Of a stretch of 12,242 nucleotides of DNA, positions 1 to 6,127 are shown one piece after another. The DNA comes from JADJPL01 sp964607915 (GTDB taxonomy: Bacteria > Bacteroidota > Bacteroidia > Chitinophagales > Saprospiraceae). The DNA lies in the NCBI GenBank assembly GCA_964607915.1, contig CAZSMU010000118.1:1-12242 (forward strand). The letters are read 5' to 3'. The position numbers were made by a program, and so were the translations under genes. Positions within the stretch are counted from its first letter, which is position 1, and each line of letters begins with the position of its first letter. The notes under the pieces were generated by a model. It was not told the DNA's origin and made no database searches. It worked only from the letters and a program-made list of their open reading frames with translations.

Positions 1-96
1 GAACTGGATGCCTCCAAACTCCCTTCGGGGACTTACTTCCTTGTGCTGCAAGACCGGTCCGGCAGTCGTTCTACGGTCTCGTTTATCCGGCGTTGA
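1..96 (+). CDS. C-terminal end of a T9SS-sorted secreted protein (partial)
   Basis: Reading frame 1 is open from the first base to TGA at 94-96 and gives 31 residues, beginning ELDASKLPSGTYFLVL and ending VSFIRR. The pattern (Leu-Asp-x-Ser-x-Leu-Pro-x-Gly-x-Tyr-Phe, then a short hydrophobic strand, a turn with Gly/Ser, then a strand ending in Phe-Ile-Arg/Lys) is that of the type A C-terminal sorting domain, which directs proteins through the type IX secretion system of Bacteroidota. The body of the protein lies upstream of the window, so its function cannot be told. Its last 14 bases overlap the 3' end of the convergent minus-strand gene. There is no room for a terminator between the two. Confidence 0.8.
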   Translation, partial: ELDASKLPSGTYFLVLQDRSGSRSTVSFIRR

Positions 97-2746
97 ACAG
101 GTCGCGGCCGCTTCGGTTGATCAAAGTGGCTGAAGCTTGTTGGGTGCCAAATACCAGCACATCCTGAACGTTCACGTGGGCGGGGCGGGAAGCCATGTAA
201 TAAATGGTATCCGCTACGTCTCCCGCCGTCAAAGGTTGGAAGCCCTCGTATATTTTCGCTGCCTCAGCATCTCCGTCAAAGCGGACCAACGCAAACTCCG
301 TCTCCTCGACATGCCCCGGTGCTACCTGGCTGACGCGGATGTTGTGTGCATACAAATCCATGCGCAGCCCTTGCGTCAAGGCATCCACCGCTGCTTTGGT
401 GGCGCAGTACACGTTTCCATTGGGATAGACGAAGCGCCCGGCAATAGAAGATATGTTGATGATATGGCCCGACTTTCTCTGCACCATTCCCCGAGCGATT
501 TCCCGCGTGATGTACAGCAGGCCCTTCAGGTTGGTATCTATCATTTCCTCCCAATGGGCCAATTTCCCTTCCTGAACAGGGGCCAGCCCTTTGGCTTTGC
601 CGGCATTGTTGATCAGAATATCCACAGACTGCCACTCTTCGGGCAGGGAACCTACGGCCTGGTGTACAGCCTCTACATCCCGAATGTCGAACAGTAGGGG
701 CAGGGTGGACGTCTGGAACTTTTGTTGGATTTCTTCGCAGAGTTGGTTTAGCTTCTCTGAGCGCCGGCCGGTCAGGATGAGGCGGTGGCCATTTTGTGCA
801 AACAGCATCGCCGTAGCCCGCCCGATTCCGGAGGTGGCCCCGGTGATGAGAACGGTTTTCCCGCTGAAGCGATTCGGAAGGGCCGGCGGTTCTTTTTTAG
901 TCTGCAAGGCGGACTCCAGTTCGGCGATCATGATCTTCAACTTTTCTATCATGTCTCGTTCCACTTTGTTGTCACCGGTCGTGTCGACAATCGGAGCAGG
1001 GGGTGGTTCTGGTGTGTTGAGGCCAAAGGCGGCGTCGTTTTCAGGCGTTTTGAAATCCGGGTTGCGTGCGATAGCTTGCAGGTAGGATTTTTTGGCTTTG
1101 GAAAATTGTTTTTCCCCGTGGTAGATCAAGGCCATGTCATAGTATGCGAAAGGGTGTTCCGGCATGAGCGCCAGCGTTTTTTCGAGGTATTTGAGGGCTT
1201 TTTCTTTCTTTCCCAGCACTTCCGAAGCCAGAATGGCATATTGATAGTGTGCGTCCACATGCGTAGGATTGTGCTTGCAGGCTTGTTTGAACAGGCGGGC
1301 GGCTTCTTCCTGGTCAGAGGAGCTGCGCAGGGTGGTTTTTCCCATTCGATAGAAAATATCGGGAAACTCGGGGTTGATTTCCGCTATTTTCGCATAATGC
1401 GCGATGGCCGCGCTATCCCTTCCCTGCAGTTCGAGCAGCTCGCCCATCAGGAAGTGGGCTTGCTCGTCGTTGGGACAAATCTGAAGGAGATGTTGCAGTT
1501 GCCCGATAGCAGGGTTCAGGTCCTGCGCGTTCTGGGCCAGGAGAAGGGCATAGTGATAGCGCAAAGATGCCGCTTCGGGGTACTGTTGCAACGCGTTCTC
1601 AAAGAACGCGGCACATTCTTCCGGGGTGCCCGACTCGGCCAGTTGAATCGCTTGTTGCAGCAGTTCCTCGGCGGAGACGGTGGGCTCAGGGGGGGCGGGC
1701 TCTGATGGGGTCTCCCCGGTGGTAGGCTCTTCAACAGCAGGTCCTTCAGGGATTCCCACCTCAAGGGGTGGCACAAAGATGGGCTCTTCCGGCTCTACGG
1801 GAGAGGGAGCGGCCGGCTCTCCTTCGGGGGTATGGTGTGGAGGGAGCGGTTCGGGTACCGGCTCGGTATAGATGCCTTCCCCAGGGACTTCCGATGGGGG
1901 GGCAACCGTCGAATCCGGTTCATTTGCTTCTTCGACAGGTACGGGTTCGACGGGGACGCTCAAAGGAGGGATAGTCAGTTCATTTCCAGCTTCGGATGGG
2001 TGGAAAGGAGGTTCTGCTTCCGGGGAGGGGAAAGCACTCCCCCCGTTTTCGGGTGAAACAGGGGGCGCAATCGGTTCCGCTATCGGTGGGGCCAGGGGGA
2101 CATCATCCACCCCGGGAGAAACAGCCTGGTAGTCCTTCACCTGCTGCCTGAAAAGCGACCATGCTGCCGGATCGTCTAAAAACTGGAATAAAGCCTCGAA
2201 GTCGTTGGCAGTGAAATCATCCAGGTCCATGTGTGGGGTGTTGCGGAGGAGGCGCAGAAACTCGCTGGCCTCAGCACTTACCTGCCGCAAGATGCGGATG
2301 TGTTCGTTGAGGGCGTCTTTGTCAAAGTCCGTCTCCTGATCCAGCTTTCGGCGCTGGCTTCGGAGGTCTAAATACTGGTTTTGCCAGTAGTTGATATAAG
2401 GGATGATATCCCCGATTTTTTCAAATCGGGTTGGGATATAGACAGGGGCACCGCTGTTCTCGTCGCGCTGATACCCGTCAATCACGATCGGCAGGATATC
2501 AGCTGAGCGCTGTTGGAGTAGATTCAGCGCTTCGTTCATACAAGACACAGAACGCAGGAAGTTATCGCTGATGACCAGTAAGATGACACCGTCAAAAGAT
2601 TGGAGCTGCCGGGAAAGCGGTTCTTCGTGGGTTGATTTTTTACAATAATAATGTTCTATGCTGAAGTTGCCCGGTTTCAACCCTTGGGCGATGGATTCAG
2701 CAGTAGGCAGGTTGTCGAGGCAATAGGCAAGTGCAATTTTTTTCAT
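83..2746 (-). CDS. TIR domain - Pro-rich linker - TPR - short-chain dehydrogenase fusion protein
   Basis: An 887-residue, apparently cytoplasmic protein with no signal peptide or membrane segment. Residues 1-125 look like a bacterial TIR domain: a first strand KKIALAY, then strand VILLVIS with Ser60, then S66-V-S-C69-M-N-E72, matching the S-x-W-C-x-x-E helix of TIR proteins with Trp replaced by Ser. E72 sits where TIR NADases have their catalytic Glu. Residues 125-205 are helical and unassigned. Residues 208-358 are rich in Pro and Glu. Residues 361-566 form about six TPR-like repeats (for example 430-463, 499-533, 534-566), and 596-617 may be a coiled coil. Residues 628-887 are a complete classical SDR: TGATSGIG 635-642, NNAG 713-716, N739, S767, Y780 and K784. 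Arg661/Arg662 after strand 2 suggest NADP(H). The SDR resembles the YdfG-type 3-hydroxy acid/serine dehydrogenases. There is no internal stop, so one polypeptide is expected. The start is the only ATG before the first TIR strand. Substrate and role are unknown. Confidence 0.88.
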   Translation of the reverse strand: MKKIALAYCLDNLPTAESIAQGLKPGNFSIEHYYCKKSTHEEPLSRQLQSFDGVILLVISDNFLRSVSCMNEALNLLQQRSADILPIVIDGYQRDENSGAPVYIPTRFEKIGDIIPYINYWQNQYLDLRSQRRKLDQETDFDKDALNEHIRILRQVSAEASEFLRLLRNTPHMDLDDFTANDFEALFQFLDDPAAWSLFRQQVKDYQAVSPGVDDVPLAPPIAEPIAPPVSPENGGSAFPSPEAEPPFHPSEAGNELTIPPLSVPVEPVPVEEANEPDSTVAPPSEVPGEGIYTEPVPEPLPPHHTPEGEPAAPSPVEPEEPIFVPPLEVGIPEGPAVEEPTTGETPSEPAPPEPTVSAEELLQQAIQLAESGTPEECAAFFENALQQYPEAASLRYHYALLLAQNAQDLNPAIGQLQHLLQICPNDEQAHFLMGELLELQGRDSAAIAHYAKIAEINPEFPDIFYRMGKTTLRSSSDQEEAARLFKQACKHNPTHVDAHYQYAILASEVLGKKEKALKYLEKTLALMPEHPFAYYDMALIYHGEKQFSKAKKSYLQAIARNPDFKTPENDAAFGLNTPEPPPAPIVDTTGDNKVERDMIEKLKIMIAELESALQTKKEPPALPNRFSGKTVLITGATSGIGRATAMLFAQNGHRLILTGRRSEKLNQLCEEIQQKFQTSTLPLLFDIRDVEAVHQAVGSLPEEWQSVDILINNAGKAKGLAPVQEGKLAHWEEMIDTNLKGLLYITREIARGMVQRKSGHIINISSIAGRFVYPNGNVYCATKAAVDALTQGLRMDLYAHNIRVSQVAPGHVEETEFALVRFDGDAEAAKIYEGFQPLTAGDVADTIYYMASRPAHVNVQDVLVFGTQQASATLINRSGRDLFNAG
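1673..2125 (-). repeat. Low-complexity Pro/Glu-rich linker inside the TIR-SDR gene
   Basis: This segment codes for residues 208-358, built of irregular PEP, EPxxP, PPxxP and APPxP units with scattered Glu, Ser, Thr and Val. It contains no recognisable folded domain. It separates the TIR half from the TPR-SDR half and probably acts as a long flexible or extended spacer. The reading frame stays open throughout. The G-runs on the plus strand (C-runs on the coding strand) make it a plausible site for slippage or length variation between strains, though no exact tandem repeat longer than a few codons is visible. Confidence 0.65.
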
Positions 2747-2787
2747 AAAATCATGTGGTTTAGAGGTTTAACGACCATTATTAAAAA

Positions 2788-4134
2788 TTATTCCCCCAAC
2801 AGTTCCTGGATTGAACGGGAAAATTCTTCTTTGAAAGCAGCATAGCCACTGGTAGCCGGCCCGGAATAGCCTGTGTGTATTTTCCGCACCCGGTTCGAGG
2901 TATCGAGCAGGATCAAGGTGGGGAAAGCAACCACGCTTTCCAGCATGGGAAGCGCTTTGGAGGCTTCTTTTTTATCCGACGAGCCCGCATACAGGATAGG
3001 ATAGGGGATACCCATGCTCTTTTGATAGTCTTGTAGTTGTTGCATGGCGCGGGCTTCCTCCTTGAACCGCTCAAATGCCAGGGCTACGACGGCAAGCCGA
3101 TCGTTGGGGGTCTCGCGCAGGTATTCCACCAGGAAATCGGACTCGTCGCGGCAGTTGGGGCACCAGGTACCCATGATCTGGACGATTTTGACCTTTCCCC
3201 GGAACTCCGGGTCGTCCAGGGTAACTTCCCGGCCTTCCGGATTCTTGAAACGAAAGGAAAAAGTCGAGAACCCAGGCTTCAACAAAGTGATTTGGTGCGG
3301 GTCGCGCAGGGTGAAGTCGGGGTTTCGCTTTGCTTCCCAAGCGCATTGGTAGCGATGCCCGCTGCGAAAGCCGCCGATCATGGAGCCGTCTTCGAGGATT
3401 TTGGCTTCAAATAAAAAGGCGTGGGCTCCGTCGAAGGCGGACAGGTAGGCTTTATTGCCTTGTACCGTTCCCTCAAGGAAGCGATAGTCGCCGGTTTCGG
3501 TGAGGAAGGTCCCCTCTAAATAGTTGCCTTTTTGGCGGAACTCCCCGATGGCAGGGTAGGGCTTGTCGGTGTCAGTTTCAAAATAGGCCTCCCACCTGCC
3601 GCTGATATCCGCGACGGGCTCTTTTTTTAACGTGGTGAAGCGGTGTGCCCGCCCGTGCCGCGCCAGAAAGGGGATGCGGTAGTCGTCGCGCGTGAGATCT
3701 ACCCATTCGCCCTCCAGGACGTTTTCGGAAAATACGCCTTTGAGGTAGGCCTGATACACCGGGAAACGGAACAGAAAGGTGTCCTGGCCCGTTGCCGGAT
3801 TCCGCCCAAAAGAGATATCGGTCAAAAGAATGCGCTCTTCTCCGTTGCGCAATTCGATGTAGAAACTATCGGGCGTAGCGTATTTCACCTCGAAGGTAAA
3901 GGGCAACTCACCGGCCGTGACTTCTTCAAACTTCAGGTTGACTTTGTCCGGCAGGGGTTCTCCTTTAGGATTGGGGCTGACTGGTACCTGCACGAGCTTG
4001 AGTACGCCTCGCCAGAGACCTGGCGGAAGGGTACTGTAGGTGCGTTCCGCCTCTACGCAGCCCCCCATCAGGGCCGATAGCGAGCAAGCAAGGAAAAGCG
4101 TCTTGTAATGGTGCAATCGCATGGTAGCTTTCAT
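2788..4134 (-). CDS. Thioredoxin-fold (TlpA-like) lipoprotein
   Basis: With the ATG at 4134 the product is 448 residues. It starts with a basic stretch, then a hydrophobic segment (YKTLFLACSLSALMGGC) ending at Cys26 in a relaxed lipobox, so it is expected to be a lipoprotein. Residues about 30-290 are beta-rich and match no family I can name. The C-terminal domain, about 300-448, has the thioredoxin/TlpA pattern: strand VKIVQIMGTW, the redox motif C325-P-N-C328, and a cis-proline in AFPTLILLD (P405), followed by a final strand and helix. Such proteins reduce or exchange disulfides in the periplasm, but no partner is evident. An ATG at 4122 is equally possible. The in-frame ATG at 4242 is less likely because it would put 36 polar residues ahead of the signal peptide. 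The gene lies 41 bp upstream of the TIR-SDR gene on the same strand, so they are probably cotranscribed. Confidence 0.87.
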   Translation of the reverse strand: MKATMRLHHYKTLFLACSLSALMGGCVEAERTYSTLPPGLWRGVLKLVQVPVSPNPKGEPLPDKVNLKFEEVTAGELPFTFEVKYATPDSFYIELRNGEERILLTDISFGRNPATGQDTFLFRFPVYQAYLKGVFSENVLEGEWVDLTRDDYRIPFLARHGRAHRFTTLKKEPVADISGRWEAYFETDTDKPYPAIGEFRQKGNYLEGTFLTETGDYRFLEGTVQGNKAYLSAFDGAHAFLFEAKILEDGSMIGGFRSGHRYQCAWEAKRNPDFTLRDPHQITLLKPGFSTFSFRFKNPEGREVTLDDPEFRGKVKIVQIMGTWCPNCRDESDFLVEYLRETPNDRLAVVALAFERFKEEARAMQQLQDYQKSMGIPYPILYAGSSDKKEASKALPMLESVVAFPTLILLDTSNRVRKIHTGYSGPATSGYAAFKEEFSRSIQELLGE

Positions 4135-4262
4135 GTTTGATATGGTTTGGCCTGTTTTCGGCGATATCTGCCGGCAGGGTCGGGTTTTTACCCCCACAAA
4201 ATAATCATCTTTTGACGTAAAGTAAAATGGAACGCCCGCCAAGAGCGACAGACATTTAGGTG

Positions 4263-4312
4263 AGATAAAAATTATCGTATTTCTATTAAAAAATATTACT
4301 CAGATAAAAATT
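4263..4312. repeat. 11-bp direct repeat AGATAAAAATT
   Basis: AGATAAAAATT occurs at 4263-4273 and again at 4302-4312, start to start 39 bp apart, in the AT-rich part of the divergent region. The spacing is not an integral number of helical turns. It could be a paired protein-binding site between the two transcription units, or chance in AT-rich DNA. Confidence 0.4.
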
Positions 4313-4403
4313 TCTTTTCAAATAAAATCAATAAAAGTAATAAAGATGCAATCTAGTCTACGGATAAATTCGGCGCTCGTTAAAAGATTCTAAAATTTAG
4401 TTT

Positions 4404-4411
4404 TACTTTTG
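4404..4411 (+). promoter_or_regulatory. Candidate Bacteroidota -7 box for accD
   Basis: TACTTTTG at 4404-4411 fits the TAnnTTTG -7 consensus of Bacteroidota sigma factor promoters exactly. The expected -33 TTG is not clear: around 4380 there is only GTTAAAAG. If used, transcription would begin near 4416-4420 and leave a leader of about 85 nt that contains the palindrome at 4470-4485. Confidence 0.4.
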
Positions 4412-4469
4412 CTACCCGTGCCGGTGGATTTACAAAAGTCCGGGCAGGATAGGGGATGCTCATATTATA

Positions 4470-4485
4470 CTGAACCTGGGTTCAG
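4470..4485. promoter_or_regulatory. 16-bp palindrome in the accD leader (candidate operator or hairpin)
   Basis: CTGAACC and GGTTCAG flank a 2-nt centre (TG), a perfect 7-bp inverted repeat that ends 17 bases before the accD start codon. As DNA it has the size and symmetry of a dimeric repressor site. As RNA the stem would have a very tight loop. It does not match the FapR or FadR sites known from other phyla. Regulation of fatty-acid synthesis here is an inference. Confidence 0.4.
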
Positions 4486-4502
4486 ATAGAAAAAAACAAC
4501 AA

Positions 4503-5387
4503 ATGGGTTGGTTCAAACGGTTGAAAGACGGTATCCAAACCGCTACCCGCAACAAGAAAGAAGCGCCAGAGGGCGTCTGGTACAAATGCGAAAAGTGCCG
4601 GGAAACCAGCACGATGAAAGAACTGCGGGAAAACGTCTACAAATGCCCGAAGTGCAACTACCACGTCCGCATAGGTTCGATGGACTATTTCGACTTGCTG
4701 TACGACGGGCCCTACGAACTCTTGTTCGAGGAGCTGCGCGCTAAAGATATCCTGAATTTTACGGATCTCAAGCCTTATACCGACCGTCTGAAGGACGCCT
4801 ACAAAAAGAACTCGGCGACGGACGCCATTACGGTGGCGCATGGCAAGGTGGGCCGTCGCAACCTGGTCGTGGCCGCAATGGATTTCACTTTTATCGGCGG
4901 GTCCATGGGCTCTGTCATGGGGGAACGCATCGCAAAGGCGATCGAGTACTGTATCCAGACTCGCAGCCCCCTGCTGATCATATCGCGCTCCGGAGGTGCG
5001 CGCATGATGGAATCGGCGTACTCCCTGATGCAGTTGGCCAAGACTTCCGGCCGCCTCACCCAGTTGGCGAAGGCCAGGATTCCGTATTTCTCCCTGATGA
5101 CCGATCCTACTACGGGAGGGGTCACGGCGTCGTTCGCCATGCTCGGCGATATCAACCTGGCAGAACCAGGTGCCTTGATTGGGTTTGCCGGGCCACGCGT
5201 GATCAAAGAGACCATCAAACGAGACCTGCCGGAAGGGTTTCAAACCTCTGAATTTCTCCTCGAACACGGCTTCATAGATGTCATCGTAGACCGCAAGGAC
5301 CTGCGGGATACGATCTCCGACTTCTTGTACCTTTTCGACGAGACAAAAGTTGCCATAGACGTCAAACCGGAAGAAGGGGTGGATTGA
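4503..5387 (+). CDS. accD: Acetyl-CoA carboxylase carboxyltransferase subunit beta
   Basis: The 294-residue product is the beta subunit of the carboxyltransferase that, with AccA, moves the carboxyl group from carboxybiotin (AccB) to acetyl-CoA and makes malonyl-CoA, the first committed step of fatty-acid synthesis in the cytoplasm. The N-terminal zinc ribbon is intact: C29-x2-C32 and C48-x2-C51. The crotonase-like core shows SGGARM at 163-168, PTTGGVTAS at 202-210 and AGPRVI at 229-234, the CoA and oxyanion regions of the family. Length is normal for AccD. The ATG is preceded by an A-rich leader (GATAGAAAAAAACAACAA) rather than a Shine-Dalgarno site, as is usual in Bacteroidota. The gene appears to stand alone, followed by a palindrome at 5392-5413. 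accA is not in the window. Confidence 0.97.
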   Translation: MGWFKRLKDGIQTATRNKKEAPEGVWYKCEKCRETSTMKELRENVYKCPKCNYHVRIGSMDYFDLLYDGPYELLFEELRAKDILNFTDLKPYTDRLKDAYKKNSATDAITVAHGKVGRRNLVVAAMDFTFIGGSMGSVMGERIAKAIEYCIQTRSPLLIISRSGGARMMESAYSLMQLAKTSGRLTQLAKARIPYFSLMTDPTTGGVTASFAMLGDINLAEPGALIGFAGPRVIKETIKRDLPEGFQTSEFLLEHGFIDVIVDRKDLRDTISDFLYLFDETKVAIDVKPEEGVD

Positions 5388-5391
5388 CACC

Positions 5392-5413
5392 CCTGTATCG
5401 CTCGCGATACAGG
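5392..5413. repeat. Perfect 22-bp palindrome after accD
   Basis: CCTGTATCGC and GCGATACAGG flank a 2-nt centre (TC), giving 10-bp perfect arms that begin 5 bases after the accD stop codon. In RNA this would be a stable stem with a short loop. It is not followed by a T-run, so it is not a classical intrinsic terminator. It may still stabilise the 3' end or be an extragenic palindrome. Its ends (CCTGT/ACAGG) recur in the palindrome at 9941-9992. Confidence 0.75.
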
Positions 5414-5426
5414 CCCGGAAAACCCT

Positions 5427-5461
5427 CTGTAAACCCTGGCGTCAGCCTCTTGCTGTAAACC
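5427..5461 (+). repeat. Direct repeat CTGTAAACC upstream of the RidA-family gene
   Basis: CTGTAAACC occurs at 5427-5435 and 5453-5461, 26 bp apart, in the 89-bp gap before the gene at 5477. The position just ahead of a start codon makes a regulatory role possible, but two 9-bp copies are weak evidence. No convincing -7/-33 pair was found here; TAAATTAG at 5464-5471 is one base off the -7 consensus but sits too close to the ATG. Confidence 0.3.
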
Positions 5462-5476
5462 TTTAAATTAGCAGAT

Positions 5477-6031
5477 ATGGGTCTATTCAAAAAAGTGCTG
5501 CCCGCAATAGCTATAGTTTGTATCGCTATTTTGCCATCTATGGCCCAAAAGCAGACAGCGAAAAATTCAGAGGGTATGATCGAAAAACGCTTGAAAGAAC
5601 TCAACATCCAACTGCCAGCGGCCTCCTCACCGGTAGCGAACTACGTGAATGCCGTCCGCACGGGTAATTTGCTCTACCTGGCGGGCAAAGGGCCGCTCCA
5701 ACCCAATGGCGTACACATCACCGGCAAAGTAGGGCAGGACCTCAGCCTGGAACAAGGATACGAAGCGGCTCGCCTGGTGGGAATCAACCAGTTGGCCGTG
5801 CTCAAGGCAGAACTCGGCAGCCTCGACCGGGTAAAGCGCATCGTGAAAGTGCTCGGTATGGTCAACTGTGGGCCGGAGTTTGCCGATCACCCCAAAGTGA
5901 TCAACGGCTTCTCCGACCTCATGGTAGAAGTCTTCGGAGAAAAAGGCAAACACGCCCGCTCCGCTGTCGGCATGCCTTCGCTCCCCTCGAATATAGCCGT
6001 CGAAATAGAATTGATCGTCGAAATAGAATAG
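5477..6031 (+). CDS. RidA/YjgF/UK114-family protein with an N-terminal signal peptide
   Basis: A 184-residue protein. Residues 1-23 are a Sec-type signal peptide: Lys5-Lys6, a hydrophobic core (VLPAIAIVCIAILP) and a cleavage-like SMA|Q site. Residues about 34-184 match the RidA (YjgF/YER057c/UK114) fold, close to the subgroup with the ending ARSAVGMPSLPSN-x-VEIE. R161 and E176 are 15 residues apart, the same spacing as Arg105 and Glu120 of E. coli RidA, which bind the substrate carboxylate and act in imine hydrolysis. RidA proteins are trimers that hydrolyse reactive enamine/imine intermediates, usually in the cytoplasm, so the export signal is unusual. The next gene, an exported acylase, starts 96 bp downstream on the same strand, and the two may work on related extracytoplasmic substrates (inference). 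The ATG at 5477 is the only start that includes the complete signal peptide. Confidence 0.88.
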   Translation: MGLFKKVLPAIAIVCIAILPSMAQKQTAKNSEGMIEKRLKELNIQLPAASSPVANYVNAVRTGNLLYLAGKGPLQPNGVHITGKVGQDLSLEQGYEAARLVGINQLAVLKAELGSLDRVKRIVKVLGMVNCGPEFADHPKVINGFSDLMVEVFGEKGKHARSAVGMPSLPSNIAVEIELIVEIE

Positions 6032-6127
6032 CAGGGTAGGGGTTGTGCTTTCAGTCCTGTGCTCCTATCGGTAAACGGTTTTTGCGCAGCCTCTGCTATC
6101 CCTTCGTTCACAAACCTTCCTCCTGCC

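Larger units (their letters stand above)
4135..4502. other. AT-rich divergent intergenic region
   Basis: This 368-bp stretch lies between the divergent lipoprotein gene and accD. From about 4255 to 4400 it is strikingly AT-rich compared with the coding DNA on both sides. It holds an 11-bp direct repeat, a candidate -7 box for accD and a 16-bp palindrome close to accD. An open extension of the lipoprotein frame covers 4135-4242 but looks like 5' leader rather than protein. Several single-mismatch TAnnTTTG-like matches occur on the minus strand (for example near 4197-4204 and 4319-4326). None has a well-spaced -33 partner, so I do not assign the minus-strand promoter. No RNA gene is recognised. 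Confidence 0.7.

Noticed and set aside
785..1705. 306-codon plus-strand open frame opposite the TIR-SDR gene
   Set aside because: It covers the TPR and SDR coding region, which has firm motifs on the minus strand. The plus-strand product shows only Phe/Gly/Arg-rich shadow sequence.
4135..4242. Upstream in-frame ATG (4242) for the thioredoxin lipoprotein
   Set aside because: It would place 36 polar residues before the signal peptide and prevent normal lipoprotein export. The ATG at 4134 or 4122 gives a standard signal sequence.
4482..5390. 302-codon open frame on the minus strand opposite accD
   Set aside because: It lies almost exactly over accD, a certain gene, and its product is rich in Arg, His and Phe with no family pattern. 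It is a mirror of GC-biased codon use.
6059..6127. Upstream in-frame ATG (6059) for the penicillin acylase
   Set aside because: The added 23 residues precede a complete signal peptide that begins at 6128.
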